From Adiantum capillus-veneris (Eukaryota > Streptophyta > Polypodiopsida > Polypodiales > Pteridaceae): a stretch of DNA of 64,000 nt. The stretch is taken from assembly GCA_014529385.2 (NCBI GenBank), contig CM043952.1, positions 154,271,557-154,335,556 on the forward strand. Direction: 5' to 3'. The translations under genes were made by a program, and so were the position numbers. A model generated the notes under the pieces. It did no database searches. It was given only the letters and a program-made list of their open reading frames with translations, and had not been told where the DNA came from. Shown in pieces: positions 1-11,027 of this stretch (the stretch's first letter is position 1; every line of letters starts with the position of its first letter).

Positions 1-2590
1 GTCAATGTTATTAATTGTTTGTTGTTTCATTTTCATGTTTCAATAACAAAAATAAAACATGCAAGTTTCCTTACATGGAGGAGTTTGCACAGTCCTCCCC
101 AATTTTTATAATACGAGAGAACGTGCCATTTCCACGACAGCGTGCAATTTTCAGTGCATTCATTAATTGCATTCTTAGTGTCAAAAATAAAAAAATGATA
201 ATGCCTACCGCGGAGTTGAATGTCTCTCATTGATGCACTTCCTTGCATCAATGACATTGGGCATCTTGCGTAGAGCCACATGCCTTCAAGATGCGTGCAT
301 AGGTGATTGCATCTGGAGAGAGGTCCTCGCTTCGCATTTGTTGAAAACAAATTAGAGCTTTCTGGCCCTGCCCCTGTGGGACAAATCATACGTCCACACT
401 CCAGATCACAGGAAGCACGATAATTTTTTGCAACAGCTTATGACTAGTAATCTCATCATTAATTCTCTCACCCATGTCAACGTCTTTCATAAGACTACAC
501 ACCTTCAATGTGCAAGCGTAAGTGATTGCATTGGGAAAATTGGAAAGAGGCCTTCGCTATCCCATGAGAACAACAAAGTACTTCGTTGAAACAGCCACGT
601 TGGGCTTATCTGTAATAGTGATGACAGTTCGGACATGAGAACTTCTCGAGCTTTTGTGAGTCTGCTTGATGTGTTTCATGAGTATTGCTTCTTACCTAGA
701 GTTGTTAGTGGATTTCTTGCCTTTCTATGGACGTTGTAAGGGCACCACATTTGCCGTACATATAAAGAAAATCCCTACTAAGAACAACCTGTTTCTAAAT
801 AGCTTGTGACTGACTAGCAATCTCATCATAAATTCTCTCACCCATGTCAGCATATTACAAAGTCTTTCAAGATGCTAGGATAGGTGCTTGCTTCCATAGA
901 TGATTGCATTGGAGAAAGGCCTTCCGTTAGAACAACCTTGACGAGCTTCCTTGCCAACATCCTGCATCGATTCGAAGTGACTACCCATCTTGTGGTTTTT
1001 CTGTGAAGGTACCAAGAAAGAACAAAGGAAGCTGATCTCCTGTTTTCATTGAAAGGTTGTATTTCTGACGATTTCTCTATTTGCGATGAGAAAGACGTCA
1101 GAGGGCCGAAACTGTAGTTTAGAGCAGGAATAGCTGCATGTCTTGACAAGTCGACTAATGAAGGCCATAAAAAAAAGCGAGCAAGCACTTACTGTTGGAT
1201 GGTCGATGCCACGTGGATTCTTGCTTTGCATCCGCTAGAAACAATCTAGGGCTTTCTGGCCCTGCTCTTGTTGCGCACATCTCGAATCAGTGCATTCCAA
1301 GAGATGACATTCCAGATAGGAAGCTCCTCAAACACATTTTGTGCTTTCTCAAGCGTACCACATTTGACATACATATCGACCAAGACAATACTGCCAAGCA
1401 CGACATCTTTCTTCAATAGCCTCTGACTCACAATTTACTTCTGAGTTTTTGTGCCCATATGAGCATCTTGTGTAGAGCCACATGCCTTCAAGGTACGTGC
1501 AAAGGTAATTGCATATGGAGAGAGACCCTCGCTTTGCATACTTATCGACCAAGACAGTGCCAAGCACGACATCTTTTCTCAACAGCCTTTGACTAACAAT
1601 ACAATTGTGAATTTTTGTGCCCATGTCAGCATCTTGCTTAGAGCCACATGCCTTCAAGATGCATGCATAGGTGATTACATCTGTAGAGAGGCCCTCACTT
1701 TGCATCTGCTGAAAAAAAACTAGAGCTTTTTGCCCCTGCCCACATGGGACAAATCTTGCAATTAGTGCATTCCAAGAGTCCACACTCCAGATAGGAATCT
1801 CCTCGAGCACTTGCGTAGAGCCACATGCCTTTAAGATGGCGTAGCATTCAAGACAAAAGTATAGGTGACTGTATTTTGAAAGATACACTTGCTTTTGCAT
1901 CCGCTGAAAACAGCCTAGAGATTTTTGACGCTGCTCTTGTTGCGCACATCCCGCAATAAGTGCATTTCAAGAGGTGACATTCCGGACAGGAAGTTGAAAA
2001 TAGACTAGAGCTTTCTAGCCCTGCTTCTGTAGTGTGTATCCCACGACCAATGCATTCCAAGCATTTGCATTCACTGAAAATAGCCTAGAGCTTTATGGCT
2101 CTGCTCTTGTGATGCACATCCCACATTCAATGCATTCCAAGAGGCGACATTTCAAACAAGAAGCTCCTCAAGTAGTTTTTGTGCTTTCTCAAGTGCGCCA
2201 CATTGGGCATACATATCGACCAAGGTAGTGCCAAGCACGGAATCTTTCTAGCCCTGCTCTCATTGTGCGTAGAGCCACATGCCTTCAAGATGCATCCGCA
2301 GGTGATTGCGTCTGCTGAGAACAATCTAGAGCATCCTGAAATCACTACATTCCAAGAGGCAAAATTTCAAGCAGGAAGCTCCTCAAGCAGTTTTTGTGCT
2401 TTCTCAACCGCACTACATTTGGCATGCGACCAAAAAACTGCCAAGCACAATAACTCCTCTCAATAGCCCTAGGGGCTGAAAATCTCATCATGAATTTGTG
2501 TGTCGATGTCAAGATTTTGGGTGATGGTGCAGGCCTTCAAGATGCAAAGAGTAAGTAACGGCATCAGCAAAGACGCCATCACTTAACATC
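1..2590 (-). pseudogene. Scrambled PPR (pentatricopeptide repeat) gene fragments
   Basis: The minus strand carries many broken PPR pieces. Clearest is 1349-1900, with phrases such as SWNALIARF, QKALVFFQQMQSEGLS, ITYACILKACGS and DVVLGTVLVDKYAK; 1246-1431 has VDMYVKCGTLEKAQNVFEEL. The same phrases return in other frames at about 240-400, 480-560, 840-960, 1200-1440, 1630-1900, 1990-2170 and 2260-2420. Intact members are organellar RNA-binding proteins made of 35-residue repeats. Here no frame stays open for more than about 180 codons, and pieces of a repeat are joined out of order or duplicated head to tail. I read it as a dead, internally rearranged relic. No start codon, transit peptide or C-terminal E/DYW domain is visible. 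Confidence 0.8.
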
Positions 2591-2806
2591 TGCTCATAGG
2601 AGTGGAGAGCTGAGGTGAAACTGCTATTGATTATCGCAATCGTTGTTTGAATCTGCGAGTGCATGGAGAATCGCAACAATTGCTATATAAATTTGCGCTG
2701 AGAGTCACTGCAATTTAAAAAGTCGCGTGATAATAAATAAAGGAGACAGGCATTTTAAAGCTCTACCATGTGGGTTACTGAGAGGCCAGGGATTTGAAAT
2801 TGGCTC

Positions 2807-3885
2807 CTACGCTAACGAAGTAATCATAGCCCAAATATGTACTACAAGCATATCCATGCCAGCCATAGTGAGGATCGGAATAAGAACAAGAATTTGTGAG
2901 CACAAGAGAGTGTTTCCAATTACAGACTTATAAATTTGTTGCAGCTCATGAGTATTGGAGTTAAGATGCTGATTTAGGTTCATTAGTCTTTCAAAACCTC
3001 TGTCACAAATTGGGCACACATAGCAGTTGCCGTTATAAGAAGCTTCAGTAGCATAAACCGTTGATTTATCGCAAGAGTCATTAGCATCATCCCTGCGGAT
3101 CATGCAAACGAGATATCAAACTCAGACAGTAAAGCAATGCACAAGGAACAAAATCTTTACCAGTCTTGCGATCCAGCTATTTGTGGTGTGTTGTCAAGAG
3201 CTTGGGGACACCATAGTCTACCTCAAGCTGTCGAGCAAGGTGCAACATCTATTGGTTGCTTATGTTGTAACAGCTACCCATTTCAGCCCGAAACTAGTTG
3301 AGAGATGTCTTATGAGATTGCGAGCTTGTAAAGAATAACGCATGAAGAGTACAATTGAATAAGAGCGTACGTGCTTGGTGAGGGCAGAGACAAAGCGAGC
3401 TTTACAGTGAGGGCAGGAGATATAGGGGCCCAGTGCCGTTTGGAAGCACGGTGATGGCGCAAGTCGTTGTTGTTGGTAAAATCACGCTCGCAGTCAGCAC
3501 AGTAGTGGTGGTGTGATAAGTTCGTGAGATGAGCCCGCAGAGACTGCTCGCACACAAAGCTTCGTTCGCACTTACCGCAGTAGAAGGCGTACTTGTGGCG
3601 CGATGAGTGCGTGAGGTGAGCCTGCAGCACCTGCTTGGATACAAAGCTTCGTTTGCACTTAGCGCAGCTGAAGTTCTCGTCGCCAATATAGTGGTGGTGC
3701 AATGAGTGCGTGGGATGTGCCTGCAACGCCTGCTCGGATACAAAGCGTCATTCGCACTTATTGCAGTACTGGCCGTGGCGCGATGAGTGCGTGAGGTGAG
3801 CCTGTAGCGCCTTCTCCGACACAAAGCTTCATCCACACTTATCGCAATAGAATTCGTCGTCGTCGGCATTGCTGGAGTACACCAT
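2807..3885 (-). pseudogene. C2H2 zinc-finger gene relic, six or seven fingers, two in-frame TGA stops
   Basis: From an ATG at 3885 the minus strand reads a short acidic N-terminus, then fingers starting CDKCG, CNKCE, CAKCKRSF, CGKCERSF and CADCERDF, each followed by a spaced His pair. The first two fingers each have TGA (3829-3831 and 3748-3750) at the position where three later fingers have Arg. A sixth finger (CPHCKARF, about 3412-3370) is in another frame. A further finger, CPICDRGFERLMNLNQHLNSNTH, lies at 2950-3020, separated by about 290 bases that start GTACGC after KH (about 3370) and end near 3094 in TTTGCATGATCCGCAG, so an intron is plausible. C2H2 fingers usually bind nucleic acid; the target is unknown. 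Finger spacing is tight and uniform, as in a recent tandem finger array. Confidence 0.75.
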
Positions 3886-5694
3886 CGATGCACACACAGA
3901 GGACTGGCATTCTATATGCAAAGCGTTTGCTGGGAATAAATGGACGGCCCACATCATTCAAAGATTATAGAACGTCGATCCCACCAGACAAGGGAGTGTC
4001 ACAAATAGTCAGGAGGCGCTCCCGCTCGAGTTGATGATGAGCTCTTTAATGATCCCACGATATTGCTGTTCAAAAGAAACACTAAATGTCACTACAGGAT
4101 TCGAACAAGCGACTCAAGGACGAGCCTGTGGCCCTGTAGGGCGCCTAAACAAAGCCCTGGTCCGAAAGTGCATGGTCGGGTGGAGAGGATGAAATCTCTT
4201 CTCGCAACTTCTCTCTCATTGTTCCTGCACACTTCAGTGTCCGGGCAACGACTGCAAATTAGTCAATGCGAAAGCTTTGGTATGTGCACCATTTTCCCGC
4301 CAGACATTGTACGAGTAGCGCTTTACTCACCCACAAGCAGCCTCTGCCCACCAATCATTTGGTAGAGCAAGAGTTTTCCGAGCTTAACTTGAAGCTTAAC
4401 GAGAACTATTTTGCTACACGCTTTTTTAATAGTTCTCGTTAAAAAGTATCGCCACGTGGTTTACTGAGGTGCCAGGGACGTGAAATTGGCTCCCATGCTA
4501 ACGAAGTAAAAAATGCATTTACCAACAACGTAAAAGGAACTCACAAAGACCTGCTAAATGAATAATTAAATTACAAAGAAAAAACTATAACTCTCAAAAA
4601 ATTTCTCTCAAGGGGACAACTAGTCATGTTTGGTTGGTCTTGTCATAGGATTGTTTGTTTATCTATATCTATCTGTACTATTATAAAGGGGGAGGGATCT
4701 CCCCCAGGGCTCGAGAAACATTTTTTGTGGACCCGGCTTTGGAACCTTTTCACACGCATATGAACAGGCTAACTCTAAATTTGAGAGGGATATAATCACA
4801 CTAAAAATCTAATATTATAACTAAAAGTTCCATGAGCCGGCCTAAGAACCTTCTTGCCCAAACTTGAGCCGGCCATTTTTCAACAGGCTTTGGATAAAGC
4901 GAACCTATCTTTTCCCGAGCCCTGATCTCCCCCCTGCCCCTTGACACATGGCGAGAGCTCCTTCCCCGGTTGGTTCTGGCAGTGTGCATTGTCGCCTTGC
5001 AACCCTGCGCTCTCAGCGAGACAGCATGCAGAAAGAGGGAGAGGCGGTCGAAGGCCGCCGGCCACACTAGGAATGTTAGATTGTTATTAGAGGTAGCAAA
5101 AACATATGTCTCTATCAAACATATATAAATCTTGACATCAAATATTTACTATTGAACAAAACATATGTTTAAAGTAGGTTAAAGCAAGTGATATCAAAAT
5201 GCACAAATGAAAGTACCTATCAAGCAAGAAGGTGTCTAAACTTTTCATCATGACATGAGAAAATGACACAAAACATAGACCATAACATTAAGGGAAAACC
5301 GCTTGATGTCATCATCCATGCTTACGTAATGTAGTCATTTTTTAATGATGTCCATCCTTTCCCCTTATGCAACAACGATCATGATTTCTTTAAGGTAAAA
5401 TGCCTTTCAGTAGGCATGTAACACATGTTTGTGTTCAACATTTGCTACAAGAATGAGATGTAGCAAGACCACAACTTGGCACTTCCAATGCTGGGACACA
5501 ACTCTTAGATGTAGAGTTTTTGAAATTTTAAACGGAAGAGCTGTAAGTTAATGGAGACTTTTTGAAAGCTAATATGTCTTAACATGCCTATGTTATCTTC
5601 ACCTAGTTATCACATGGAAGTGGGGCTTGCTTCAGAGCCTATGTTCTCGTCCTGATGAAGTTATTACATCAACTTGCTAATATGTAAAATTATA
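3886..5694. other. No gene seen; short duplicated fragment and a hairpin
   Basis: I see no supportable coding region. About 4452-4512 repeats, imperfectly, 2762-2826 (the shared part includes GCCAGGGA and GAAATTGGCTCC followed by CTAACGAAGTAA), so a piece of the zinc-finger relic's 3' part is present twice in the same orientation. A 15-base inverted repeat is listed separately. Around 4665-4690 the string TCTGTACTATTATAAAG resembles the 5' end of plant Helitrons, but I found no convincing 3' end. Confidence 0.5.
4396..4442. repeat. Perfect 15-base inverted repeat with 17-base loop
   Basis: TTAACGAGAACTATT at 4396-4410 is matched by its exact reverse complement at 4428-4442. It could be the end of a small inverted-repeat transposon or a structured transcript end. 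No partner terminus or target duplication was found. Confidence 0.7.
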
Positions 5695-6967
5695 TGTCAT
5701 AAAATCTAATATCTACCTAGCCCAAATGATTTTCTCATATTGAAGTGATCATTTAATGTGGGAAAATGAATGGGAACAAGAGTTAGATTATAGATATGTG
5801 CTTTTAGACCTATCTCAGCACGGGACCAAAAGGGGAGAAGTCAACATCTCATTAAGGGTGCAAAAAGAAGATGTTCTACCAAAGAGCAATAAGCAGATAA
5901 TGGAGCTTAAAAGACCTTAGGGTTAGCTTTCATTAAAGACCTCCAAAGGTTAGTGTTAAAAGTCTTTATACTTAGGACCTTTAGGTACTTTAAACCTTAG
6001 GCAAGCTAGGCATGTGCTTGAGGTGCTTGTCGTGCTTAAGCTGACTAAGGTGCTTGAGGTTCTTGTCATGCTTCATGACGAAGGTGCTCGAGTTGCTTGT
6101 CATGTTTGATGACCAAGGTGCTTGTGATGTGCAAGTTGAAGATCATCCCTACAAAGGAGGGGGCGAGCCCTAAAGGTAGGGGCATGAGAGAGAACACACA
6201 CACTCTCAAGGCAAGCCAAGGCTCAAGAGGCATAAAGGGCATATGGCAAGCACCTACCCATGTTGCCCTCATGGTGTGCCTGAATCCTATTGGATGGCCT
6301 TTAGGGAGGTCCAATGAGATTTTAGATGCATGTAATTAATTAAGCTCTCCCTCTCTCTCTCTCAAAGGGGGAAAGAAGGACACTTGTCCAAATGCTGCCC
6401 TTATTGCTTGAAGTGACCATAACTTGTGACTGGCAAAGCTTGGCAAGGGCCAATAGGGATCAAGCTAGAGTAAAGAGAGAGAGGGGTCGACCTAGGCAAG
6501 GAAGAGACCTCCTTTTTGCTCATTCTCACACACATTCTCTCATTGTGTTAAGCAAGAACTTCTCCTTCTCCAAGCTTGAGAAGTAGAGAGCGTACACCAA
6601 CACCTATTGACTATGGAATGCAAATCCAACCAAGAGTCAAGCTTCAATGGCATGCTCATCTTCTTTATCTTCTATATTACTTTGCTAAGCTAAGCTCCGA
6701 GAGTAATCTATGGTAAGGAAAGTACTTCTTTCTCGTATGCTACTTCTTCTTCCTCTTCCCTTCCCTCACTCCCTTCTAGCTCTCTCCACCTTTGAAGGCG
6801 TTTGAGGTCTTGGGAATGAGGCCGGGGATAAGTTAATGCTTTTGCAAGTTAATTACGGGCATAATATTGGTGCATGAAGCTTATCATATTCATGGCATCA
6901 ACAAGGTCTCAAGGAACACAAAGTATGTATTGTACCAAGTCTCTCTTCAAGAAAGAATCTATAATAT
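5695..6967 (+). mobile_element. Gypsy A 5' LTR, first part (split by nested insertion)
   Basis: The segment starts TGTCATAAAATCTAATATC, the same start seen at 26450 (+) and, on the minus strand, at 22827 and with one change at 43809. It matches 26450-27436 nearly base for base over long stretches. After 6967 the match to the gypsy B LTR resumes only at 19054, so a 12.1 kb element sits inside this LTR. At about 6005-6135 there is a run of imperfect repeats built on GGTGCTTGTCATGCTTGATG, likely in U3. Two or three short open frames here (6097-6339, 6392-6586) are shared only as LTR DNA and are not genes. Confidence 0.9.
6963..6967. other. Target-site duplication (left copy) of the nested 12.1 kb element
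   Basis: AATAT lies immediately before TGTTTGAGG. The right copy, AATAC, is at 19054-19058. The gypsy B LTR has a single AATAC at the matching place (42324-42328, minus strand). Confidence 0.75.
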
Positions 6968-7858
6968 TGTTTGAGGACAAACCGAACGAACGCCCACCTA
7001 GCCGGACACCACATTTGTACTCTATTAGTTTTCGAAGCTAGTGTAGTAATACTCTGTGTAAATCCTAATTCCAGAGAAGCAGTCAATTCCCTGAGTTGTA
7101 ATTCTGTCATGACAATTGTAAAGGTCCGTGTGAGCCGGCCCCACTGGCCATTTAGAAATCCCTAGGTATAAAGGTCAATGACCTTAATGTGAAGAGGGGC
7201 TTATCTTTAGAAGAAGAAGGGAGCTTAAAAAACATACGCTCAAGCTACAAGCTGCTCCAAACTTATAATCATCGCAGCTAATGATTTAGTAATCCATTTT
7301 TGATTAAAAAACTTGCATTGTGTTCCTCTCTCTTTGCTCTTTAATTCAAGTGTAAGCATTGTCAGTTTTGTTGTGATTCGCGACAACGCGTCTGTGAGCT
7401 GTAATTGTAAATTTGAGTGCTTAAATCATTGTTTATATCCATTTTGACCATAGGAGAGTGTTCCTAGACCATAGGGCGACCTTTCTGGTATGTTCTGTTG
7501 CAGTTTTCATGATGGATCGTGATTTTGGTACCTTGTCGGATTGCGACCAGACTTGCTAGGATAGTGCCCTTAGGTGTCCTAGACTTCCTCCTAAAGTTTT
7601 GTTGCATTTCGAGTCCGTTTGAGTGCCGAAATGGCGTGATGACCTAGAGCTGTGAGAAAGGACATAGGCAAATTTCCCTGATCATTAAGTGTTGGTTTGC
7701 TTGTAGAGTTTTTGTGTTTGCTTGTTAAGGTTCACTTCTTGAGATTGACGATCTCATAGAGTCTCCGTGCCCCATCCGAGTCACTTTCCTTGAGTATTGA
7801 CATTATGTTAGTGCCAGAAAGCTATGCTGCAGACGTCTATCGTGGCGACCCGCTAACA
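6968..7858 (+). mobile_element. Extra, inverted LTR of the nested non-autonomous element
   Basis: Begins TGTTTGAGGACAAAC and ends CGCTAACA, a complete TG...CA LTR of 891 bp. It is the reverse complement of 7862-8759 and of 18139-19053, so the nested element has three LTRs, the outermost left one pointing opposite to the other two. By eye identity to the neighbouring arm is high over its whole length. It is followed by TTTGCGCC, which may be the first bases of a primer-binding site. Confidence 0.9.
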
Positions 7859-7861
7859 TTT

Positions 7862-8759
7862 GCGCCGCGACAGACGTCTGCAGCATAGCTTTCTGGCACT
7901 AACATAATGTCAATACTCAGGGAAAGTGACTCGGATGGGGCACGGAGACTCTATGAGATCATCAATCTCAAGAAGTGAACCTTAACAAGCAAACACAACA
8001 ACTCTACAAGCAAACCAACACTCAATGATCAGGGAAATCTGCTTATGTCCTTTCTCACAGCTCCACGTCATCACGCTATTTCGGCACTCGAACGAACTCG
8101 AAATGCAACAAAACTTTAGGAGGAAGTCTAGGACACCTAAGGGCACTATCCTAACAAGTCTGGTCGCAATCCGACAAGGTACCAAAATCACGATCCATCA
8201 TGAAAAAGGTCCTAAAAACTGCAACAGAACATACCAAAAAGGTCCCCCTATGGTCTAGGAATACTCTCTTATGGTAAAACGACTATGATTTAAGCACTCA
8301 AATTTGCAATTACAGCTCACAGACGCGTAGTCGCAAACCACAAAAAACTGACAATGCTTACACTTGAATTTAAGAGCAAAAGAGAGAGGAACACAATGCA
8401 AGTTTCTGAATCAAAAACGGATTACCAAATCATTAGTTGCGATGATTACAAGTTTGGAGCAACTCGTAGCTTGAGCGTACGTTTTTTGAGCTCCCTTCTT
8501 CTTCTAAAGATAAGCCCCTCTTCACATTAAGGTCATTGACCTTTATACCTAAGGATTTTAAAATGGCCAGTGGGTGCCGGCTCACACGGACCTTCACAAT
8601 TATCATGACATAATTACAACTCGGGGAATTGACTGCTACTTTGGAATTAGGATTTACATAGAGTATTATTGCACTGGCTCGGAAAACTAATAAAGTACAA
8701 ATGTGGTGTCCGGCTACGTGTCCGGCCAAGTGGGCATCCGTTCGGTTTGTTTTCAAACA
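7862..8759 (-). mobile_element. 3' LTR of the non-autonomous element
   Basis: On the minus strand it starts TGTTTGAAAAC just after the polypurine tract and runs to about 7862, where it lacks roughly the last ten bases (the CGCTAACA end present in the other two copies). It matches 18139-19053 in the same orientation and 6968-7858 in the opposite one. The missing end lies exactly at the inverted junction. Confidence 0.9.
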
Positions 8760-8771
8760 TTCTCCCCTTCC
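8760..8771 (-). other. Polypurine tract of the non-autonomous element
   Basis: On the minus strand GGAAGGGGAGAA stands directly before the LTR start TGTTTG. This is the expected primer site for plus-strand synthesis and fixes both the orientation of the element and the 3' LTR boundary. Confidence 0.85.
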
Positions 8772-9974
8772 TAATTCGTGTCGTCCCTCGACACGGCCTT
8801 GTGCAGTCTTGTCATAGGGTTGTCTTCAGCTTTGTCTTCAAGGTTGGACTTCAACTTGGGAAGTTCTTTGTCGTAAATGACGCTCCCCCCTTCCTTGAGT
8901 GATTCATATTTGTTGTGTTGTTGATTCGTGATTTGAGCTTGATTGTTGCGGCCACTTTTCTTCTTGTTGCGCATTCGTTGCTTCGTTGCCAATTTGAGTC
9001 GCCGTAGAGATGGAAGTTGATGTGTCTGAGCTTGTAGAATTGATCCTCTTTGTTGCGTGGACTTTATGATGGAATTTCTTTCAAGGTCCACTGTAATTTG
9101 AGTTTTCCACAATAGGTAGCCAATGTTGAAGCGTTGTGTGAGCTACGTATGGTTGCTGTGGATAGCTCGCTTGCTGAATTTTTCATTGCTCGTCGTTGTA
9201 GGCCATTCTTTGACTTGTCATTGTTTGATAAAGCTTTGTTGTCATCCTTGAAGATAAAAGATGCTCTTGATAAGCATATGGAGACCTGGTGTGTTTGATC
9301 CAAGTCGTTGTCGATTGATTTGGGTAGCTACTTCCTTATTGTTGATGTAGAAGAAATATATACAAGAAGTTGATGATGAGGGTTTCTAGATTAAGGTCTT
9401 AAAACCTGAATGACCAAAGGGAAAAAACCCGGTGGGAAAAAAGTGCCTTTGGTATACGTTCTTATTGGAGTTGAGCATTTGGACTTGAAGTACCTGTCAT
9501 GCAAGGTGAGTGCTTGGGAGAAACAAAGGAAGAGTGCCTAATGCAAGTGCCAATTATGGGACACTCTATATGCATATGAAAATTTTCAAACAAAAACATG
9601 CAGTGTAAGAGATGGAGTTGATGGGTGCTTCAAGGAACAGATGTAGCACATATGACATCAAAGGACATTTCAATAGCTTCCACGTTTCCAAGAAGGGTTT
9701 TCAATGCAGAAGCTTCTCTCACTGTGTTGAGTGCGTGAGTGTCTTTTGGACTTCCTCCTTCACTTACCACTATACTACAATGACTTCGACTCTTATGCTC
9801 ACCTATACCAACATGAGCAACACAACGTAATTATACTAAACTCTTCCAGTTTGAGCAGTACCTAGAATAACTAAGACGCTTAGACCACATAGAATATTAC
9901 ATGAAGCTTTGGGACTAACACCTCGCTCATTTAGTGGCTTAGCTGCCCGACTCTGACTTTTATGCCATGTATTT
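8772..9974 (-). pseudogene. 3' part of the non-autonomous element: basic Gln/Asn/Lys-rich, broken frames
   Basis: Open pieces at 9112-8771 and 9303-9064 (minus) are rich in Lys, Gln, Asn and Ser and have no recognisable fold. They fill the space between the basic tail and the polypurine tract. The piece nearest the tract ends SRDDTN just before the purine run. I cannot tell whether this was ever translated. No reverse transcriptase, RNase H or integrase signature is present in any frame. Confidence 0.45.
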
Positions 9975-11027
9975 TTATTGGCGACTTGGGCTTACCTGTT
10001 CAAGGCCAAAAACCCACTTCCAAAAGTTCTGGAAATTTAGGCCTCTTCCATTGTGTTGGTCTTTGGATGCCACCATTTTGTCGAGTAGGTTGGCATACTT
10101 TGGCTCCTCTTGACTTGCTTCTCGTATGTTGTCACTACTTTGTGAAACAAGTTCTTCAGTTGTTGTAGAGACTGATGAAGCTTTTGCTTTATCTTCCATG
10201 AGAAGTGGTTGTCAAGATGTGTGGGCTCTCTGTGATTGAGTTTTTGCCAGCGATTTTGGAACCCATCTTGTTTTTGGTCTGTGTGTGACCATCTTTGGCA
10301 TTTTCTCCTTTTGCTCGATGACTTGATGTTCACTAGGCTTCCGTAGCCAGATCTGATGATTTCCTTTGTAGAAGCCTTGATTTTGGACTTGAGCCTTGGT
10401 TTCATTTGGCTTCTGTTGGCTGTTGGTTATCATTGCTTACCTTTGGATGGAAGCTTGTGTTTCCTGGTTTGCCTTGGTTGTTCCAGATTGAGCTGCAAAT
10501 TTTGGTAACCATATTTGAGTGTTACCTCCATAAAATCCTTATGCTTCGAGTAGCTTTACTGGAATCATCCACTGATTCATTTGTTTGTGTTGGGTAGCTT
10601 TGTTGAAGTCTAACTTTAGAACCCAAACTTCTCGCATTTTTTGCTTGGAAGGTCTTTTCTTCTGCCTTTTGTAGTTTTTCTTTCTCCTATTTGAGTTGTT
10701 TGTCTTGCGTTTATAGCGCATCTTGTTCTATGTAGAACATGTTGGTTGAGGTGGGTAGGTCCAGGCTATTACTTTAGGCTTTTTTTCCCAAACATTAGCG
10801 TTTCCTTGGAAGTAGCCCTGAGCAGTGATTGATTCATTTGATGCTACCCACCCTGTCACCTTTTGTTGTTGTGGTTGAACTTGTGCTTCATGTATCCAAA
10901 CTGGGTCTTTGACTTTGATGTGCTCTTTGGATACCAACACTTGGTTGACCTTCTTTGGCTTCTTTTTGATGCTTTTTTGTGATGAAAACTTTGGTTGGTA
11001 GACTTTTTGCTTTGGTTTCCATTGCAT
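9975..11027 (-). pseudogene. Basic tail region with a repeated GFYxGNxxIW motif
   Basis: One minus-strand frame, broken by about four stop codons (for instance TAA just before the second motif near 10537), runs from 11027 to 9975. It is strongly basic (KPKQK, KKKPKKV, KRKTNN, RKKNYKRQKK). Three spaced copies of a motif can be read: QGYFQGNANVW (about 10797-10830), GFYGGNTQIWLPK (about 10495-10537) and QGFYKGNHQIWLRKP (about 10340-10382). The consensus G-[FY]-[FY]-x-G-N-x-x-[IV]-W is unknown to me. Position after gag-protease suggests the C-terminal part of the polyprotein. A nucleic-acid-binding role is only a guess from charge. Confidence 0.6.

Noticed and set aside
3402-3893. 163-codon minus-strand frame rich in Arg and Thr
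   Set aside because: It is the out-of-frame shadow of the zinc-finger array; the fingers lie in the neighbouring frame.
4081-4125. Possible tRNA because of GGATTCGAAC
   Set aside because: The T-loop-like string stands alone; no acceptor stem, anticodon arm or D arm can be drawn around it on either strand.
6968-8759. Inverted LTRs read as a terminal-inverted-repeat DNA transposon
   Set aside because: The arms are full LTRs with TG/CA ends and a purine tract lies beside the right arm; no transposase and almost no interior.
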